From: Pseudomonadota bacterium
Lineage (GTDB): Bacteria; Pseudomonadota; Alphaproteobacteria; UBA9219; RGZA01
Assembly: GCA_016195205.1 (NCBI GenBank)
Contig: JACQAB010000009.1
Span: 1-6,241 of the forward strand
DNA length: 6,241 bases
Direction of reading: 5' to 3'
Positions 4,410 through 6,241 of the stretch are shown in pieces (position 1 is the first letter of the stretch; every line of letters starts with the position of its first letter). Made by a program: the position numbers and the translations under genes. The notes beneath the pieces are model-generated. The model had not been told where the DNA came from. It saw only the letters and a program-made list of their open reading frames with translations, and searched no databases.

Positions 4410-6241
4410 CTAAAGTTTCTTTTTCTTCACCTGAAAAATCACAAAATCGGTTTCAAAGGGAATGTCGCGTTGTTGCAGCCAGCCGGGCGCCTTGCCGTAG
4501 GCCAACCGCATGCCCAGCGAGGCTTTGGCCAGATCGGCGTCTTCGGGAACGGCTTCCATTTTGTTGTTGACCATGCTAATGCGCACATTCTGGATTTCCG
4601 GGCTGCGGCTTAGCGTTCCTTGGAAATACGAAGCCTTGCACAGCAGCACGTAATCCAGCCCCAGGCGCTTGGCGATGGCGCGAGCGCCCTCGTCTTTCGC
4701 TTTCGAGCGGAAAAACATCACCATGTCCAAAATGCCGCGGTCATTGCGGTGATAGGGCGCGGCGATGTAGTTCTGCGAGGTGTAGAACATCAGCGCCGGC
4801 GTGTAATCCATGGGCGCCATGATGGTGGCGGTTTTTTTCTCGCGTTCCGCCAGATCACGCAGATAGGCCACCACATTGATGCGGTTGTTACAGGGGGTGT
4901 CCACCGCCTTGCCTAGGAAGAAAAGCATGTCGGGCATGAAGCGATTTTGGTTGATGATCGAAGGGATAAGAATCACGGGGAAAAGCGTGAGGGCGAATAC
5001 CGTCAGGACTTCGAAGGTAAAAAGCTTTCGTCCTTGGTAATGCCGCGGCAACTGGGCCAGGTAATGCGGCACCAGCCAGCAGAGGGGGGCCACGGCGAAA
5101 AGCTGCGCATAGGTAATCACGCGCACCTGCCACACCATGGTGAGAATGCCGTAAGCCAAAGAGAAGAAAGCATACAGCGCCCATAGCCGCTTGCGGCGGG
5201 GGTTTTTGCAGCCGCGAAAGGTCATGAAAAGGGAAATGACAATCCCCGCCACGGAAATGAACATGCGCGTGCCGATGTAATAAAGCGCGCCGCCCACCGA
5301 CTGATTGGGCGAGCGGTTAAAGGATTCGCCGATATCGGCCCAGGATTTTAAAAGCGGAATGGCTTCGCGGATATTGGGGAAGAAAATGTTTTCCAGTACC
5401 GGGTTGGCCTTGGCATAGGGGCCGAAGATGAAGTCAGGGTACGCGCGTAACAGCGCCGCCACGCCGCAAAGGCTGATAAAAATCGCCAGCGCGGAAAGAA
5501 TGATGCGGTTTTTTGTAAGGCGCGCGGCGCCCAGCAGGAGGGTGAAATAGCCCGCCACCAGCCCCGCAAGGATCACGTAGAAAAAAGAAAACGCGTCATA
5601 TTCAATGCCCCAGCGCTGGTCGGGTGCCCGGGCGATAAACAAGATAAGAAAATTCGTGATCATAAAGCTGAAGCCGAAAAGCGCGGCGCTTTCAAAGTTT
5701 TTACGCTCCAGAATGGCCAGCGCCGTTAAAGCCAGACAGAAGAAAACCACCATGGGCAGGATTTCAGCGCCGTTCCACATCGCCACGCCCAGGGCCAGGC
5801 CGGCTAACACGCCCAGATATTTGGTGCGAATATGCAAGGCCATGCCTTGCAGGCAGAAGAACGCCGCCGCCGCGCTGAGCAAGATATAGGCGTGGTGATC
5901 CACGCGCATGGGCATGAACTGGAAAATCAACTGCGTGCAGAGCGGTACGAAGAAGCAAATCAGCGGCGCGCGGGCTTTGCCCATCAAAGGGCGGGCTATT
6001 TCGCGCATCAAAAACAGCAGCAGCCCAAGCAAAACCGGCGGCCAAAGGAAGGCGGTAAGCATGGCCAGGCTTTGCGCTTCCGCTTGCCACCGGAAAAAGA
6101 TGGCCAGCATGCGCAAAACAAAAAAGAAACCCGCCAGGGGACTATCGGGCAGCCGTCCCCAATGCATGGTGATCAGGTGCTGGGGGTAAAGGCGCGGAAG
6201 ATGCAGATCAAACCAGCTTTGCCCGCCCACCCAGTTCAGCA
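4410..6241 (-). CDS. Polytopic membrane protein, GT-C / STT3-like glycosyltransferase, 5'-truncated by window edge
   Basis: The frame is open to the right edge (LNWVGGQSWFDL...), so the GTG at 6230 is internal and the start lies outside. About 610 residues are visible. Numbering from that GTG, residues 1-435 contain roughly ten hydrophobic helices. The opening GGQSWFDLHLPRLYP and MHWGRLPDSPLAG (22-34) resemble the first external loop of bacterial STT3-like GT-C proteins, whose catalytic acidic motif would be just upstream. A second feature, MRVDHHAY (108-115), resembles the R(I/V)DHHN motif of the same group. No WWDYG motif is visible. The soluble C-terminal part (about 440-606) holds TPALMFYTSQNYIAAPYHRN (477-496) and a putative alpha/beta fold ending in KKKKL. 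Such enzymes move sugars from polyprenyl carriers onto envelope acceptors; donor and acceptor here are unknown. The gene converges on the SDHAF4-like gene across the REP pair. Confidence is high for a real gene, moderate for the family. Confidence 0.75.
   Translation of the reverse strand, partial: LNWVGGQSWFDLHLPRLYPQHLITMHWGRLPDSPLAGFFFVLRMLAIFFRWQAEAQSLAMLTAFLWPPVLLGLLLFLMREIARPLMGKARAPLICFFVPLCTQLIFQFMPMRVDHHAYILLSAAAAFFCLQGMALHIRTKYLGVLAGLALGVAMWNGAEILPMVVFFCLALTALAILERKNFESAALFGFSFMITNFLILFIARAPDQRWGIEYDAFSFFYVILAGLVAGYFTLLLGAARLTKNRIILSALAIFISLCGVAALLRAYPDFIFGPYAKANPVLENIFFPNIREAIPLLKSWADIGESFNRSPNQSVGGALYYIGTRMFISVAGIVISLFMTFRGCKNPRRKRLWALYAFFSLAYGILTMVWQVRVITYAQLFAVAPLCWLVPHYLAQLPRHYQGRKLFTFEVLTVFALTLFPVILIPSIINQNRFMPDMLFFLGKAVDTPCNNRINVVAYLRDLAEREKKTATIMAPMDYTPALMFYTSQNYIAAPYHRNDRGILDMVMFFRSKAKDEGARAIAKRLGLDYVLLCKASYFQGTLSRSPEIQNVRISMVNNKMEAVPEDADLAKASLGMRLAYGKAPGWLQQRDIPFETDFVIFQVKKKKL

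Overview
The window looks like a chromosomal segment of an alphaproteobacterium. Three signs support this: a 48-codon gene ending in the SDHAF4/DUF1674 signature, a family found in alphaproteobacteria and mitochondria; that gene sitting head-to-head with rpe; and an mreD-mrdA cell-shape block. The inference is from gene content and a G+C-rich coding style only, and no species can be named.

Layout, left to right: (1) 1-2287, plus strand: the 3' part of an mreD-like gene, then mrdA encoding penicillin-binding protein 2, followed by a small hairpin-plus-T-run terminator. The rodA gene that usually follows is not here. (2) 2291-3332, minus strand: a visibly AT-richer gene of unknown role. It shows faint but patterned similarity to HipA-like kinases, and its 3' end seems frameshifted: a more protein-like tail continues in another frame to 2291. 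(3) 3397-4074, minus strand: rpe, ribulose-phosphate 3-epimerase. (4) 4060-4116: a very short divergent promoter region built around a palindrome, with no clear ribosome binding site on either side. (5) 4117-4263, plus strand: the tiny SDHAF4-like gene. (6) 4264-4409: a convergent intergenic region holding two REP-type palindromes in inverted orientation, a REPIN-like unit. (7) 4410-6241, minus strand: the 3' part of a large multi-spanning membrane protein resembling GT-C (STT3-like) glycosyltransferases, running off the right edge.

Functionally, mreD and mrdA belong to the elongation machinery of the lateral cell wall. rpe serves the pentose phosphate or Calvin-type pathways. The SDHAF4-like protein helps assemble the flavoprotein subunit of succinate dehydrogenase. 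The membrane glycosyltransferase probably works on envelope glycans. I see no evidence for a multi-gene novel system. The items most worth a second look are the HipA-like gene with its apparent frameshift, the REPIN-like element and the compact divergent promoter.
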